Positions 16,094 to 24,264 of a stretch of 64,000 nucleotides of DNA are shown here, in pieces. How positions within the stretch are numbered: position 1 is the first letter of the stretch; each line of letters starts with the position of its first letter. The DNA is from Lentzea alba (lineage in GTDB: Bacteria; Actinomycetota; Actinomycetes; Mycobacteriales; Pseudonocardiaceae). A model generated the notes under the pieces. That model was given only the letters and a program-made list of their open reading frames with translations. It was not told where the DNA came from and did not search any database. The stretch covers positions 186,001 through 250,000 of the forward strand of contig NZ_JAAMPJ010000013.1 in NCBI RefSeq assembly GCF_011067745.1, given 5' to 3'. The translations under genes and the position numbers were made by a program.

Positions 16094-17649
16094 CGGAGGT
16101 ACGCCCTGAGCGGTGCCTTGTGCACCTTCTCGCCGTCCCACTCGTTCTCGAGGTTCTCGGTGAGGTGGTGCTCGTCGACCAGCTCACCGGCGCGGAACCG
16201 CCGGACCACCGGGTGCAGGTAGCGGCCGTCGAGCCCGCTGGTGTCCTGCTGCGAGTTCCGGCCAGCGGTGATGTCGAACGGGTTGACCTTGTCGTGGTCC
16301 GCGCCGTACTCCAGCGTCACCGCCAGGTACGTCTCGACGTCGCCGAAGTCGCCCCGCGCCACGGCTTCGTGCAGGTGCGCGACCGGTACTTCCTCGACGT
16401 ACCGCACGGTGCCGTCGGGCCCTATCAGCACGGCGTCCGCCATGAACGCGAACAGCTGCCACAGCGCGGAAGTCCGGTTGACCCGCTCGATGATCGCCTC
16501 GGTGACGTCACCGGGGGCTACTTGACGGCTCGGCCAGTCCACGCCGTGGTACCGGTGTTCCGCGATCCGGTGCAACGCGCGGACGCCGTAGCGGAAGCCG
16601 TGGATGAACCCGCTGGTCGACTTCTTGAAGTCCCGCGCCTGCGTGATCGTGCCCGCGAAGAACAGGTCCGGCACGTTCACCGACTCCCACGCCGCGGTCT
16701 GGTCCGGGAACCGCGAGTTGATCGTGAGCCGCGGCCGGCACTCCGGCGCGAAGATCGAGGCGTCGAACCGGAACCCCGTCGCGAGGATCACCCGGTCGTA
16801 CCGGATCTCCTTGATCACCTCGTTGACCCGCTGGAAGCTGACCCGCACCAGGTAGTCGTCGCCGTCGCGCCGGATGCCCTCGATGTGCCCGTCCAGCACC
16901 GCGTTCTGCGACTTGAGCTGGTAGGTGTCGAGGAAGTTGTTGTTCACCGCCCGCAGGTGGCCGACGAAGTGCGTCTGCCAGGCCAGTTTCAACGAGCCGG
17001 GCCCGGCGACGTGGATGACCGACGCCGTTTCGACGAGGGCGTCGGCGGTCTCGAACGCCGAGTTGCCGCGCCCGATGATCAGCACCTTCTGGTTGGTGAA
17101 CCCCGCCGGGTCCACCGGCACGTCGTAGTACAGCTCGGCGTGCTCGGCCCCCTCGATCTCCGGCACGTACGGCTTCGACACACCGGTCGCCACGATGACC
17201 CGCTTCGCCCGGTAGGCGGCGCCGTGCTGGTCGCGCACCACGAAGTCGTCCGGCCTGCTGACCGACACGACCTGCGTGTCGTAGCGGATCGGGAGGTCGT
17301 TCTTGACCGCGAAGTCGCCGAGGTAGCGGACCATGTCGTCGGCATGCGGGAAGTAACGCGGCGTGTAGCCGGTGAACAACAGCTCGGGATCCTCTGACAG
17401 CAACGAGTTCCAGTCGACCCGGAGGTTCAGCTCGGGGTCGTCCCAGCCGGTGTAGATCTTGTTGATGGAGATCAACTGACGGTGCCGGGGGAAGCGGGTG
17501 AAGAACGTCCCCGCCGCCGGTCCGGCCTCCAGCATCAGATGGTCCCGGCCGTCCCGCTTGAGCAGGTAGGACGCCTGCAACCCCGCCGGACCGGCGCCGA
17601 TCACGAGACACTCGGTCGAAACCTCGCTGGACACGACGTTCTCCTTCAC
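16090..17649 (-). CDS. FAD/NAD(P)-binding monooxygenase-like flavoprotein, FOXRED2-like (paralogue 1)
   Basis: 519 aa. FAD loop LVIGAGPAGLQ near residue 16, the distinctive FFTRFPRHRQLISINKIYTG segment resembling FOXRED2-type flavoproteins, a second nucleotide fold VLIIGRGNSAFETADAL, and ATGFRFDASIF. Start GTG 17649 overlaps the ligase stop (GTGA). Closely collinear with 19000-20544 across the entire length, including SLKLAWQTHFVGHLRAVNNNFLD-type blocks, so the operon holds a duplicated oxidoreductase. Likely substrate: an amine, aldehyde or enzyme-bound intermediate; unproven. Confidence 0.85.
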   Translation of the reverse strand: MKENVVSSEVSTECLVIGAGPAGLQASYLLKRDGRDHLMLEAGPAAGTFFTRFPRHRQLISINKIYTGWDDPELNLRVDWNSLLSEDPELLFTGYTPRYFPHADDMVRYLGDFAVKNDLPIRYDTQVVSVSRPDDFVVRDQHGAAYRAKRVIVATGVSKPYVPEIEGAEHAELYYDVPVDPAGFTNQKVLIIGRGNSAFETADALVETASVIHVAGPGSLKLAWQTHFVGHLRAVNNNFLDTYQLKSQNAVLDGHIEGIRRDGDDYLVRVSFQRVNEVIKEIRYDRVILATGFRFDASIFAPECRPRLTINSRFPDQTAAWESVNVPDLFFAGTITQARDFKKSTSGFIHGFRYGVRALHRIAEHRYHGVDWPSRQVAPGDVTEAIIERVNRTSALWQLFAFMADAVLIGPDGTVRYVEEVPVAHLHEAVARGDFGDVETYLAVTLEYGADHDKVNPFDITAGRNSQQDTSGLDGRYLHPVVRRFRAGELVDEHHLTENLENEWDGEKVHKAPLRAYLR

Positions 17650-19013
17650 GCGGTGAGCTGACGCTTGTCGGGTTTGCCGCTGGGCGCGACGGGAGGTTCG
17701 GAGATCGCGGTGACGCGAACGGGGGCGCAGGCCGCACCCAGTCGTCCGGTCACGAGCCGTTGGAGTTCGGCGAGTTCAGGAACGCGATCACCCTTCGGCA
17801 CGACGAACGCGTGCACGGCCTCGCCGGTGTCGTCGTCCGGTACCGCGACGGCGTAGGCCTCGGCGACGTCCGGGTGCTCGGCGATGACGTGCTCGATCGG
17901 GCCGAGGTAGTGCAGGTTCGCGTTGACGATCACGACGTCCCTGGCGCGCCCGGTCAGGTGCAGGTGGCCGTCGGCGTCGACGTGGCCGAGGTCGCGGGTG
18001 CGGACCCAGCCGTCCACGAAGACCTCGGCCGACTCCTCGGGGTTCGCCCAGTACGCACTGGCCTGGCCGGGGGTGCGGACGAACAGCTCGCCGGCGCGGA
18101 TCTCCACGTCCACGGGCGGTTTCCCGACCGTGCCGGGTGGATCGGACGGCGTCGCCATCGAGATCATCCCGGTCTCGGTCTGCCCGTAACCGTGGAACAG
18201 CACCGGTCCCAGCACGTCGAGGGCTTCGCGGTGGCGTTCGGCGGTCAGCGGTGAACCGGAGACCAGCAGCGCGCGCAACGTCGACAGGTCGGCGGGGGAG
18301 TGGCGTTGTGCGGCAACGAGTTTCGCCAGGCCGGGCACGGTGATCACCCGCGCCGTGGCCCTGTGCCGGGTGATCGCGTCGGCCGGGTTGTCGGCGACGA
18401 CGATCGTGCCGCCCGCGGTCAACGTCAGGATCGCGTACTCGAACATCACCTGGCTCGACAGCGAGCCGAACACGAGGTACCGGTCGAGGCGCGTGGCCAG
18501 GTCGCGGATCGCCGGAGGCCAGGCGCTGGGACGGGCCGTCCACGCGTTGGTCATCGAGGCGTAGGTCTGCGCGCACGCCTTGGGCGCGCCGGTGCTGCCG
18601 CTGGTGTGGATCAGCCGGGCGATGTCGTCGGGGTTTCCGCTGCAGTGCAACGGTTCTGGGGCGGCCCTGACCAGATCGTCGGCATCGCGGACCACGAGCT
18701 TGATGTCGAGCCCGAGCAGGTGCTCGACCTGGGCCTCGGTCAGGCCGGGGCGCACGCCCACCACCCGTGCGCCCACGACGTGCGCCGCCAGGATCGTGGC
18801 GAACGCCTCCGGGTGCACGCCCTGGAGCAACGCGACCCCGTCACCGGGGCCGAGACCGTTGGCGCGCAACCCGTTCGCGATCCTGGCGATCAGGTCGAGC
18901 AGCTCGTCACCGGTCACCACGCGGGTGCCGTGCTCGAACACCGGCCGGTCCGCCGCGGCGCCGAGCACGTCGAGCACCGCGCGCGGGAACGGCTCGGCGT
19001 CACGCGCCGGCAA
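17646..19013 (-). CDS. AMP-binding acyl/aryl-CoA synthetase-like enzyme
   Basis: 455 aa. Class I adenylate-forming enzyme: P-loop LIHTSGSTGAPKA, YGQTETGMISM, GWVRTRDLGHVDADGHLHLTGRARD and a C-terminal lysine region SGKPDKRQL. The TTG start lies inside the last 14 bases of the preceding flavoprotein gene. No carrier domain is attached, so it would load CoA or a free carrier protein not seen in the window. Together with the divergent ammonia-lyase it could activate a hydroxycinnamate; this is inference. Confidence 0.87.
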   Translation of the reverse strand: MPARDAEPFPRAVLDVLGAAADRPVFEHGTRVVTGDELLDLIARIANGLRANGLGPGDGVALLQGVHPEAFATILAAHVVGARVVGVRPGLTEAQVEHLLGLDIKLVVRDADDLVRAAPEPLHCSGNPDDIARLIHTSGSTGAPKACAQTYASMTNAWTARPSAWPPAIRDLATRLDRYLVFGSLSSQVMFEYAILTLTAGGTIVVADNPADAITRHRATARVITVPGLAKLVAAQRHSPADLSTLRALLVSGSPLTAERHREALDVLGPVLFHGYGQTETGMISMATPSDPPGTVGKPPVDVEIRAGELFVRTPGQASAYWANPEESAEVFVDGWVRTRDLGHVDADGHLHLTGRARDVVIVNANLHYLGPIEHVIAEHPDVAEAYAVAVPDDDTGEAVHAFVVPKGDRVPELAELQRLVTGRLGAACAPVRVTAISEPPVAPSGKPDKRQLTA

Positions 19014-20544
19014 GACATTCCTTCACGAACACGCCCAGCGGCTGCTGGTGCACCTCTGGGAAGTCCCACTGGTTCTCGAGGTTCTCCGCGAGGTGGTGGG
19101 TCGCGGCGAGCACGCCGTGGCGGTAGTAGCGGACCACCGGGTGCAGGTAGCTGGCGTCGGCCGCGTTCACCGCGTCGTTCTCGGCGACGCGCGGGATCAT
19201 GATGTCGAACGGGTCCACGGTGTCGTGGTCCGGCCCGTACTCCAGCGTCGCCACGAACCGGTGCTCGGCGGGCCCGAGGCCACCGTCCGCCACGTACGCC
19301 ACCGGCACTTCCTCCTCGTACCGCGCGGTGTCCGCGTCGACCGTGACGACGTCTCCCATCACCGCGAACTGCTGCCACAGGGCCGAAGAGGTGTTCACCC
19401 TGGCGATGAGCGCGTCACCGATCGCCTCGGGGGAGAGCTCCAGTTCCGCGCCCGGCCACGGGGTTTCGTGGTTGCGGGCGCTCAGGACGCGGTGCAGTGC
19501 GCGAGCGCCGTAGCGGAAGCCGTGGATGAACCCGCTGGTGGACTTCTTGAAGTCACGGGACTGCGTGATCGTGCCCGCGAAGTACAGGCCGGGGATGTTC
19601 GTCGACTCGAACGCCGAGGTGAGCCGCGGGAACCGGTCGTTGATGACGAGGTCGGGCCGGCAGTTCCGCGCGAAGACCGAGGCGTCGAACCGGAACCCGG
19701 TGCACGCGATGATCCGGTCGTACTCCAGTTCGCGCAGCTTCTCGACCGTGCGGGCGTACCGGAACTGGATGCGGAACCCGCCCTCGGGCCGTTGCTCGAT
19801 GCGTTCGATCGTGCCGTCGATGACCGCGTTCTCGGACTTGAGCTGGTAGGTGTCGAGGAAGTTGTTGTTGACCGCGCGCAGGTGCCCGACGTAGTGGGTC
19901 TGCCAGGCCAGCTTCACCGAGTGCGGCCCGGCCACGTGGATGACGGCGGCGTGTTCGACGAGCGCGTCGGCGGTTTCGAAACCCGAGTTGCCCTTGCCGA
20001 TCACCAGTACCCGTTGGTCGGTGAACTCTCGCGGGTCGGTGTCGAAGGTGTCGTAGCGTTCGACGTGCTCGATGCCGGGGATCTCCGGTACGTAGAGCTG
20101 TGACACCCCAGTGGCCATCACGAGGTTCCTCGCCTGCCACGTCCGTCCACTGTGGTCGGTGGCGACGAACCCGGTGTCGTCGCGGTCGATGGAAGTGACA
20201 TCGATGTCGTACTCGACGTGGAGACCGGCCGCGCAGTCCCGGAAGTACCGGACGATGTCGTCCGCGTCCGGGAAGTACTGGGGGCTGTAACGGGTGAACA
20301 GCAGCTCGGGGTCGTCCAGCAGCAGCGAGTTCCAGTCCATCCGCATGCGCCGTTCCGGATCCTTGGACCCGGTGTGGACCTTGTTGATGGAGATGAGCTT
20401 GCGGTGGCGCGGGTAGCGGGTGAAGAACGTGCCGGCCCCGCTGCCGCGCTCGAGGACGGCGTAGTCGCGACCGTCCCGCGCCAGCAGTGCGGCGAGCTGC
20501 AAACCGGCCGGTCCCGCGCCGATGATCAGGTAGTCGTACGCCAT
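19000..20544 (-). CDS. FAD/NAD(P)-binding monooxygenase-like flavoprotein, FOXRED2-like (paralogue 2)
   Basis: 514 aa, first gene of the minus-strand operon, ATG 20544. FAD motif LIIGAGPAGLQLAALLARDG, FFTRYPRHRKLISINKVHTG, NADPH motif VLVIGKGNSGFETADAL, and the shared KLAWQTHYVGHLRAVNNNF block. It is collinear with 16090-17649 but clearly diverged, so the two probably act on different steps or form a heteromeric pair. The start lies 20 bases from the perfect palindrome 20565-20588. Confidence 0.85.
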   Translation of the reverse strand: MAYDYLIIGAGPAGLQLAALLARDGRDYAVLERGSGAGTFFTRYPRHRKLISINKVHTGSKDPERRMRMDWNSLLLDDPELLFTRYSPQYFPDADDIVRYFRDCAAGLHVEYDIDVTSIDRDDTGFVATDHSGRTWQARNLVMATGVSQLYVPEIPGIEHVERYDTFDTDPREFTDQRVLVIGKGNSGFETADALVEHAAVIHVAGPHSVKLAWQTHYVGHLRAVNNNFLDTYQLKSENAVIDGTIERIEQRPEGGFRIQFRYARTVEKLRELEYDRIIACTGFRFDASVFARNCRPDLVINDRFPRLTSAFESTNIPGLYFAGTITQSRDFKKSTSGFIHGFRYGARALHRVLSARNHETPWPGAELELSPEAIGDALIARVNTSSALWQQFAVMGDVVTVDADTARYEEEVPVAYVADGGLGPAEHRFVATLEYGPDHDTVDPFDIMIPRVAENDAVNAADASYLHPVVRYYRHGVLAATHHLAENLENQWDFPEVHQQPLGVFVKECLAGA

Positions 20545-20564
20545 GGACCGGGAAGCTACCCACG

Positions 20565-20588
20565 CGATCTCAGAACTTTCTGAGATCG
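20565..20588. promoter_or_regulatory. Perfect 11+2+11 palindrome in the divergent biosynthetic promoter
   Basis: Arms CGATCTCAGAA and TTCTGAGATCG flank a CT spacer. The site fills the middle of the 63-base gap between the flavoprotein start (20544) and the ammonia-lyase start (20608), about 20 bases from each. An 11-bp perfect inverted repeat here is far beyond chance and its location suggests one regulator controlling both transcripts. No obvious cognate regulator gene sits inside the cluster. Confidence 0.8.
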
Positions 20589-20607
20589 GCTGCCTACCGT
20601 CCGTGCG

Positions 20608-22104
20608 GTGACCACGACTGCTTCAGCCACGTCCGTGGACCTGGGTTCGCCGCTCTCCGTTGCGCATCTGCTGCGTGCTTCCGCACCGCTCGACGTGGTG
20701 GTGGGAGCCTCGGTGGCCGATCGGGTCGCACGAGGCCGTGCGTATCTGCGCACCGTGCTCGCTGACGACGAACGTCCGGTGTACGGCGCGAAGACCGGCT
20801 TCGGTGCGTTGGTCGGTTTCGCGGGCCGTGCCACCGAAGCCGACCAGTGCGACAACACGCTGGCACACCTGGGCGCCGGGCAGGGCCCCGACCTGCCGCT
20901 GGACATCGCCCGCGCCGCACTGCTGGTGCGCACGTGGTCGTTGGCCCAGGGCTTGTCCGGCGTCTCCGCGCACGTCGTGGAGGGTCTCGCGGCGATGTTC
21001 GCGACCACCTTCGTGCCGGCGATCCCGCGCTACGGCTCCGTCGGCGCCAGCGGTGACCTGATCCCGCTCGCCTATGCGGCCCAAGCGTTGCGCGGTCGGG
21101 GGCACGCCTACCTCGACGGCGTCCGGCTGCCCGCTGCCGAAGCTCTGGCGTCGGCGGGCCTCTCGCCGTTGGAGCTCGACGGCCGTGACGCCCTGGCGTT
21201 GGTCAACGGCACGTCCGTCACCACGGCTGCTACAGCCCTTGCGCTGTCGTCGATTCGTGCGTCGCATCGTGCCGTTGCCGACCTGACCTGCCTGCTGGTG
21301 GACGTTCTCGGCGCCGATCCCGGCTTCCTCGATCCGCTACTGATCTCCGCGTTCGGTCATCCCGGTGCTTTCGCGGTCTCGGCGGACATGCGTGGACTGC
21401 TCGAAGGCACGCGGCCGAGCGGCGAGCGGCCTTTGCAGGAGCCGTACAGCATCCGGTGCTCACCACAACTGCTCGGCGCGGCCGAGGACGCGTTGCGCTA
21501 CGTGGACGGCGTGGTGCTCGCCGACCTCGGCGGGGTCAGCGACAACCCGTTGTTCTTCCCCGGAGATGACCTGGTGGCCCACGGCGGCAACTTCTTCGGC
21601 CAGCCCGCCGCGTTCGCCGCCGACGTGCTGGCGATGGTGACGGCGTCGCTGGGCAACCTGGCCGAACGCCAGCTGGACCTGCTGGTCGACCCGGCCCGCA
21701 ACACCGGCCTGCCACCGATGCTCGCCGCGGGACCCGGTCAGCAGCACGGGTTGCAGGGCGTGCAGCTGGCCACGACGGCGTTCGTCGCCGAGATCCGGCG
21801 GAACGTGCTACCCGCGAGCACCCAAAGCCTGCCGACCAACCTGCACAACCAGGACGTCGTGCCGTTCGGGACCCAGGCCGCGTTGCGCTCCTACGACCTG
21901 GCTGAGCTGCTGCGGCTGCTGTGCGGGTCGCTCGCGCTGGGGTTGCGGCAGGCCGTCCACGTGGGCGGGAGGAGGCCGACCGCGCCGCGCTGTGCGGCGT
22001 TGCTGGACGCCCTCACCGACGCGATCGAGCCGGTGGACCCGGACCGGCCGCTGGACGTGGACGTGCGGGTGGCCGCCGACGTGGTGACGGGGAGGCAGTG
22101 GTGA
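20608..22104 (+). CDS. MIO-dependent aromatic amino acid ammonia-lyase (tyrosine-type selectivity)
   Basis: 498 aa, GTG start. GSVGASGDLIPLAY carries the Ala-Ser-Gly (residues about 147-149) that cyclises to the MIO prosthetic group; YGAKTGFG supplies the catalytic tyrosine, with QEPYSIRCSPQ and NLHNQDVVPFGT also conserved. The selectivity position NTLAHLGAGQG aligns as His87-Leu88, as in tyrosine ammonia-lyases (compare SHLGTGQG of Saccharothrix Sam8), rather than Phe-Leu of phenylalanine enzymes. It would turn tyrosine into 4-coumarate plus ammonia; aminomutase activity is an alternative. Divergent from the operon below 20544. Confidence 0.88.
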   Translation: MTTTASATSVDLGSPLSVAHLLRASAPLDVVVGASVADRVARGRAYLRTVLADDERPVYGAKTGFGALVGFAGRATEADQCDNTLAHLGAGQGPDLPLDIARAALLVRTWSLAQGLSGVSAHVVEGLAAMFATTFVPAIPRYGSVGASGDLIPLAYAAQALRGRGHAYLDGVRLPAAEALASAGLSPLELDGRDALALVNGTSVTTAATALALSSIRASHRAVADLTCLLVDVLGADPGFLDPLLISAFGHPGAFAVSADMRGLLEGTRPSGERPLQEPYSIRCSPQLLGAAEDALRYVDGVVLADLGGVSDNPLFFPGDDLVAHGGNFFGQPAAFAADVLAMVTASLGNLAERQLDLLVDPARNTGLPPMLAAGPGQQHGLQGVQLATTAFVAEIRRNVLPASTQSLPTNLHNQDVVPFGTQAALRSYDLAELLRLLCGSLALGLRQAVHVGGRRPTAPRCAALLDALTDAIEPVDPDRPLDVDVRVAADVVTGRQW

Positions 22105-23355
22105 TCACGGGCAGGCGGAGGTGATCCTTTCGCGCAGCCGAGAGGACGACTCCACCGCCGGCGGCAGTCTCAGCGTGAACCGGGCGCCCCTGCCCGGATG
22201 CCCGGACGCCCGCACCGTGCCGCCGTGCCCGGCCACGATCTCCCGGACCAGGGCCAGCCCCAGTCCGAACCGCTTCTCGCCCCGTCCGTGGTGGAACCGG
22301 TCGAAGAGCCGCTCGGCCTCGACCGACTCGAACCCTTCTCCGGTGTCCGCGACCGTCAGCTCCACCTGCCCGTCGCGCTGCGCCACCCGCACCGAGATCC
22401 GTCCGCCTTCCGGCGTGTGCCGGACCGCGTTGGCCAGCAGTTCGTCCACCGCCCGCCGCAACGCGGTTTCCACACCGGACACGACCAGCGGGCCACTCGG
22501 AAACTCCACGGACAGCACGATCCGGCGTTCGGCGGCCCGTTCGCTCTCACCCGCCACCGCGGCCTCGGCCACCGCGACGAGGTTCACCGGCGGCCCGTCG
22601 AGCTCCCGGTTCAGCCGCGCCGACAGCAACAGGTCGTCCACCACGTCCGACAGCCCGCGGATCGACCTCGCCAACGCGTCGAGGCCGTCCCGCTGGTCCT
22701 CCGGCAGGTCCTCGGACAGCAGCTGGGCCCGCAGGTACGCCCGCGCCAGGGGAGTGCGCAGCTCGTGGCTCGCGTCCGTGACGAACTGCCGTTGCCTGGC
22801 CAGCGCCTCCGCCAGCGGCCCGACCGTCCGGCGGCTCACCCCGAGCCCGATCAACGCCGCCAGCAGCAGGCCCGCCGCCTGGGCGATCCCCAGCGCCAGC
22901 AGCAGGTGGTGGCGATCGGCGAGCAGGTACCGCATGTCGAACACGGCCTGCACCGTCGAGTTCGCGCCCGCGGTCGTGAGGACCATGTACTCCGTGCCGT
23001 TGGCGGACACGTCTCGCGAGACCGCGACCCCCGACGACTGGACCGCGTCGAGGTCGCCGCGCAACGGGAACCCGCCGGGCACGGCCAGCACGCCCTCGTC
23101 GAGCACGCCGTCCTTGAGCACGAACACCCACGCGCAGCGAGGCGCGACGTCCGGCACGCCGAACCGCGTGTTGTACCGGAGGTCGCGCGCCACCTGTGTT
23201 TCCTGTGCCTGCACCATGACCACGTACGCGATCGCGCCGACGAAGGCGATCATCACGGTGATCGCCAGGCCCACCAGCACGCTGACCCGCAGCCGCGCCC
23301 GCCGCACCTCCGCCCGCTCGGCGTCCGCCCACGACCTCGCAGACCTCGAACTCAC
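22105..23355 (-). CDS. Sensor histidine kinase
   Basis: 416 aa, GTG start overlapping the regulator stop by GTGA. Two membrane helices (about residues 25-50 and 150-175) enclose an extracytoplasmic domain; then HAMP-like linker, H-box FVTDASHELRTPLARAYLR and ATPase boxes N (DELLANAVRHTPEGG), G1 (VADTGEGFE) and G2 (RFGLGLALV). The longer open frame upstream is antisense-like coding over the regulator and is rejected. Ends exactly adjacent to the ammonia-lyase 3' end, convergent. Confidence 0.92.
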   Translation of the reverse strand: MSSRSARSWADAERAEVRRARLRVSVLVGLAITVMIAFVGAIAYVVMVQAQETQVARDLRYNTRFGVPDVAPRCAWVFVLKDGVLDEGVLAVPGGFPLRGDLDAVQSSGVAVSRDVSANGTEYMVLTTAGANSTVQAVFDMRYLLADRHHLLLALGIAQAAGLLLAALIGLGVSRRTVGPLAEALARQRQFVTDASHELRTPLARAYLRAQLLSEDLPEDQRDGLDALARSIRGLSDVVDDLLLSARLNRELDGPPVNLVAVAEAAVAGESERAAERRIVLSVEFPSGPLVVSGVETALRRAVDELLANAVRHTPEGGRISVRVAQRDGQVELTVADTGEGFESVEAERLFDRFHHGRGEKRFGLGLALVREIVAGHGGTVRASGHPGRGARFTLRLPPAVESSSRLRERITSACP

Positions 23356-24005
23356 AGGGCCCCCAACCGGTAGCCCACTCCCTGGACCGTCCGCACCACC
23401 GAACGTCCCACCTTCGACCGCAGGTAGTGCACATAGGTGTCCACAATGGACGGCGATGGGGCGTCGTGGAACACCGTCCGCCGCAGCGCTGCCCGCGTGT
23501 GCACCATGTCGGGGTGGGTGGCGAGCACACGCAGCAGGGCGAACTCCCTGGCGGTCAGCGGCACCCGTTCGCCGTCGGGCAGCACGACCTCGTGCTGTTC
23601 CAGTTCGAGCCGACCCGCGCCGATCCGCAGCACGGCGGCCAGTTCCGCGGCCCTCCGGTGGAGCGCTCTCAGACGTGCGCGCAGCTCGCCCAGGTCGAAC
23701 GGTTTCATCAGGTAGTCGTCCGCACCGGCGTCGAGACCGTCGATTCGATCGCGAACGCTGCCCATCGCCGTCAAAACCAACGCCTGCGTCCACACGGACC
23801 GGGAACGCAACCGGGAAAGGAGATCCAGGCCGTCCAGCACGGGCAATCCGCGATCGATCACGACCACGTCATAGGTTCTGGTCAGCGCGAGATGCAGCCC
23901 GCGTTGCCCGTCCAGTGCGATGTCGACGGCATGTCCGTCACGCTGGAACGTGGTGGAGAGCAACTCCACCAGCTCTCTGTCGTCCTCCACGAGCAGCAGG
24001 CGCAC
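23352..24005 (-). CDS. OmpR/PhoB-family response regulator
   Basis: 217 aa, GTG 24005. Receiver domain: acidic pair EDD near residues 7-9, phosphoacceptor Asp in VVVIDRGLPVLDGL, Thr in LVLTAMG and Lys in YLMKPFDLGE. The C-terminal winged helix is LTAREFALLRVLATHPDMVHTRAALRR...YVHYLRSKVG. Encoded with the kinase 22105-23355. Lies beside the biosynthetic cluster, so control of that cluster is possible but not shown. Confidence 0.94.
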   Translation of the reverse strand: MRLLLVEDDRELVELLSTTFQRDGHAVDIALDGQRGLHLALTRTYDVVVIDRGLPVLDGLDLLSRLRSRSVWTQALVLTAMGSVRDRIDGLDAGADDYLMKPFDLGELRARLRALHRRAAELAAVLRIGAGRLELEQHEVVLPDGERVPLTAREFALLRVLATHPDMVHTRAALRRTVFHDAPSPSIVDTYVHYLRSKVGRSVVRTVQGVGYRLGAL

Positions 24006-24264
24006 AGCATGGAGAATCCCACGGTTGCCGGGCGTCGGGCCAGGTCACCGAGGTGGTGCAACAGGTAATGGACAGGCTGTGGAGAGGTTCACAAATGTGA
24101 TCAAATGGTCGGTAGTAGTGCGATTTCTGCGGTTCGTTGCGGCATTCGGCGGAAACGCTGACAAGCCTGTCAACCGCAGAGGTCGAACCGGACCGGAAAT
24201 TCAACGATAAACATGTGAACGTCGGGCCCGGCTTGACCTGCGAAAAAACGTGGGGTGTGAAGAA

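Noticed and set aside
11059..22104. Reading the cluster as part of an NRPS or PKS pathway
   Set aside because: No condensation, ketosynthase, acyl carrier or peptidyl carrier domain is present from 9 to 28 kb; only free-standing adenylate-forming enzymes.
23356..23793. N-terminal extension of the histidine kinase 22105-23355
   Set aside because: It would overlap the entire regulator C-terminus in another frame and has no signal or domain; GTG 23355 gives normal GTGA coupling.
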